Source of the DNA: an uncultured Ruminococcus sp.
GTDB lineage: Bacteria; Bacillota; Clostridia; Lachnospirales; Lachnospiraceae
Length of the DNA: 7,419 nucleotides
Reading direction: 5' to 3'
Assembly (NCBI GenBank): GCA_900555215.1
Contig: USKR01000055.1
Location: 1 to 7,419, forward strand
Below are positions 6,538 to 7,419 of the stretch, piece by piece. Position 1 is the stretch's first letter; every line of letters begins with the position of its first letter. Both the position numbers and the translations under genes were made by a program. Below the pieces are notes generated by a model. It ran no database searches and was not told the origin of the DNA. It saw only the letters and a list, made by a program, of their open reading frames with translations.

Positions 6538-7205
6538 TGTATCAGATACCCGCTTCCTTTTTTCGTCTTGATCAGATCAGTAACCCCGATCTCTTCCAAT
6601 TTTCTGCGCAGCCTTGTCACATTCACTGTCAGAGTGTTATCGTCAATAAATTCATCACTTTCCCAGAGCCTCTGCATAAGCTCATCCCGCTTCACGACCC
6701 GCCCTGCATTCTCCATGAGCACCTGCATGATCTTGAAATCATTTTTAGTAAGCTCCAGCTTTTTTCCCTCAAAACTTACGCAAGTATCATTCAGGTTCAG
6801 TATCACTCCGCTGTGTTCGATCAGACTGACCCTGCCCTGAAAAGAATATGCGCGCCGGAGCATTGCCTGGATCTTTGCAGTCAGCACGTTCAGGTCAAAG
6901 GGCTTCTCCACAAAATCATCCCCGCCCATATTCATTGCCATCACAATATTCATATTATCCCCTGCCGATGAGAGGAATAGAATGGGAACTTTAGATATCC
7001 TGCGGATCTGAGTACACCAGTGATACCCGTTATAAAAAGGAAGAAGAATATCCATGAGGACCAGCTCCGGCGAAAATCTTGCGAATTCTTCTGTAATATT
7101 CCGGAAATCTTTCGCACACTGTACCTGGTAATCCCATTTTTCCAAATGCTCTTTCAGCGTCCGGGCAATGGTCGCATCGTCTTCTACAATATAGATCTTA
7201 TACAT
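6534..7205 (-). CDS. bceR: BceR-type OmpR-family response regulator
   Basis: This 223-residue DNA-binding protein has an N-terminal receiver domain (about 1-118) with acidic residues Glu8, Asp9 and Asp10, phosphoacceptor Asp52 in LVLMDILLP, Ser79/Ser80 and Lys101 in EKPF. A C-terminal winged helix (about 128-223) carries the recognition region DDNTLTVNVTRLRRKL and the wing KTKKGSGYLI. When phosphorylated by BceS it should activate bceAB through the site at 5472-5507. The start is ATG at 7205, 7 nt after AAAGGAGA. The frame stays open upstream to 7370, but that extension precedes the usual MYKIYIVEDD start, lacks a comparable site and covers promoter repeats, so it is rejected. Together with bceS it forms a two-gene unit with a 4-bp overlap. 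Confidence 0.95.
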   Translation of the reverse strand: MYKIYIVEDDATIARTLKEHLEKWDYQVQCAKDFRNITEEFARFSPELVLMDILLPFYNGYHWCTQIRRISKVPILFLSSAGDNMNIVMAMNMGGDDFVEKPFDLNVLTAKIQAMLRRAYSFQGRVSLIEHSGVILNLNDTCVSFEGKKLELTKNDFKIMQVLMENAGRVVKRDELMQRLWESDEFIDDNTLTVNVTRLRRKLEEIGVTDLIKTKKGSGYLIQ

Positions 7206-7302
7206 AAAGCAGTCTCCTTTGAAAACCTGTCCTTGCTGACAAACAGAAAATATCCTCAGTCCATGATACATTTTTTTCAGTTTGCTGGCAAGATTCCCGT
7301 GA

Positions 7303-7308
7303 TTTATA
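7303..7308 (-). promoter_or_regulatory. Candidate -10 for bceRS transcription
   Basis: TATAAA in an AT-rich context, about 100 bp before the bceR start. At 17-bp spacing the -35 position reads TTCAGG, only half consensus, and falls within the tandem repeats at 7315-7354, as expected for an activated or autoregulated promoter. Competing candidates are two TATAAT hexamers at 7398-7403 and 7405-7410, whose -35 regions would lie outside the window. Confidence 0.4.
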
Positions 7309-7314
7309 TTTCTT

Positions 7315-7354
7315 TGAAAATGTAACCTGAAAATGTAACACCTGAAAAAGTAAC
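7315..7354. repeat. Three tandem 12-bp repeats upstream of bceR
   Basis: TGAAAATGTAAC occurs at 7315-7326 and 7328-7339, and a one-mismatch copy TGAAAAAGTAAC at 7343-7354, with start spacings of 13 and 15 bp. The core AAATGTAA also occurs in the BceR site upstream of bceA, on the opposite strand. They are candidate protein-binding sites controlling bceRS and/or a rightward gene beyond the window. Confidence 0.6.
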
Positions 7355-7392
7355 GGTTCATCCGCTTCATTCGGAAAACATCCTGATAAGTA

Positions 7393-7419
7393 TTGACATT
7401 ATATATTATACAAAATATA
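7393..7419 (+). promoter_or_regulatory. Rightward promoter truncated by the window edge
   Basis: A perfect -35 TTGACA (7393-7398) is followed after 17 bp by TATA (7416-7419), where the sequence ends; two more bases would complete a -10. This would fire away from bceR toward a gene outside the window. The same bases hold two minus-strand TATAAT hexamers, so divergent overlapping promoters are possible. Confidence 0.45.

Noticed and set aside
6492..6971. Plus-strand open frame of 159 codons across the bceS-bceR junction
   Set aside because: It is antisense to two well-supported genes with intact catalytic motifs and shows no domain of its own.
7265..7280. GATACATTTTTTTCAG as a fourth, inverted copy of the bceR upstream repeat
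   Set aside because: The match to GTTACATTTTCAG requires a three-base insertion in a T-run, so it may be chance in AT-rich DNA.
7206..7370. In-frame 55-codon N-terminal extension of bceR
   Set aside because: The ATG at 7205 has a strong ribosome binding site and begins exactly where the receiver domain does. The extension spans promoter repeats and an AT-rich region.

Overview
The window reads as one chromosomal stretch of a moderate-GC Clostridia, most likely a Lachnospiraceae. Three things suggest this: a DUF5717 protein (a family I know mainly from that group), strong purine-rich ribosome binding sites, and a Bce-type antimicrobial-peptide resistance locus in the order typical of Firmicutes. 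All five supported genes are on the minus strand. I found no credible plus-strand gene, RNA gene, CRISPR array, insertion sequence or att site. No gene-free stretch exceeds 300 bases; the longest is about 214 bases at the right edge.

Right to left, in the direction of transcription: bceR (response regulator, 6534-7205) and bceS (short intramembrane-sensing kinase, 5521-6537) overlap as ATGA. A 121-bp control region (5400-5520) follows, then bceA (ATPase, 4632-5399) and bceB (permease with a large extracellular domain, 2660-4639), which overlap by 8 bp. After a 142-bp gap comes a GNAT acetyltransferase (2074-2517). After a second gap with its own strong promoter comes a large DUF5717 protein (2-1933) that runs off the left edge.

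The first four genes form a flux-sensing detoxification module. BceAB handles cell-wall-active peptides such as bacitracin or lantibiotics and passes its activity to BceS. BceS phosphorylates BceR, which switches on bceAB. The bceS-bceA gap shows this wiring: an intrinsic terminator for bceRS, a dyad fitting the BceR-type consensus TNACA-N4-TGTAA, a second half-site exactly 20 bp away, and a perfect TATAAT -10 inside a 36-bp interrupted palindrome that abuts the bceA ribosome binding site.

Upstream of bceR are three tandem 12-bp repeats carrying the same AAATGTAA core. A consensus TTGACA faces rightward at the edge and suggests a divergent neighbour outside the window.

I do not see an undescribed multi-gene system. 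The less ordinary elements are the compact regulatory architecture, the repeats upstream of bceR and the uncharacterised DUF5717 protein.
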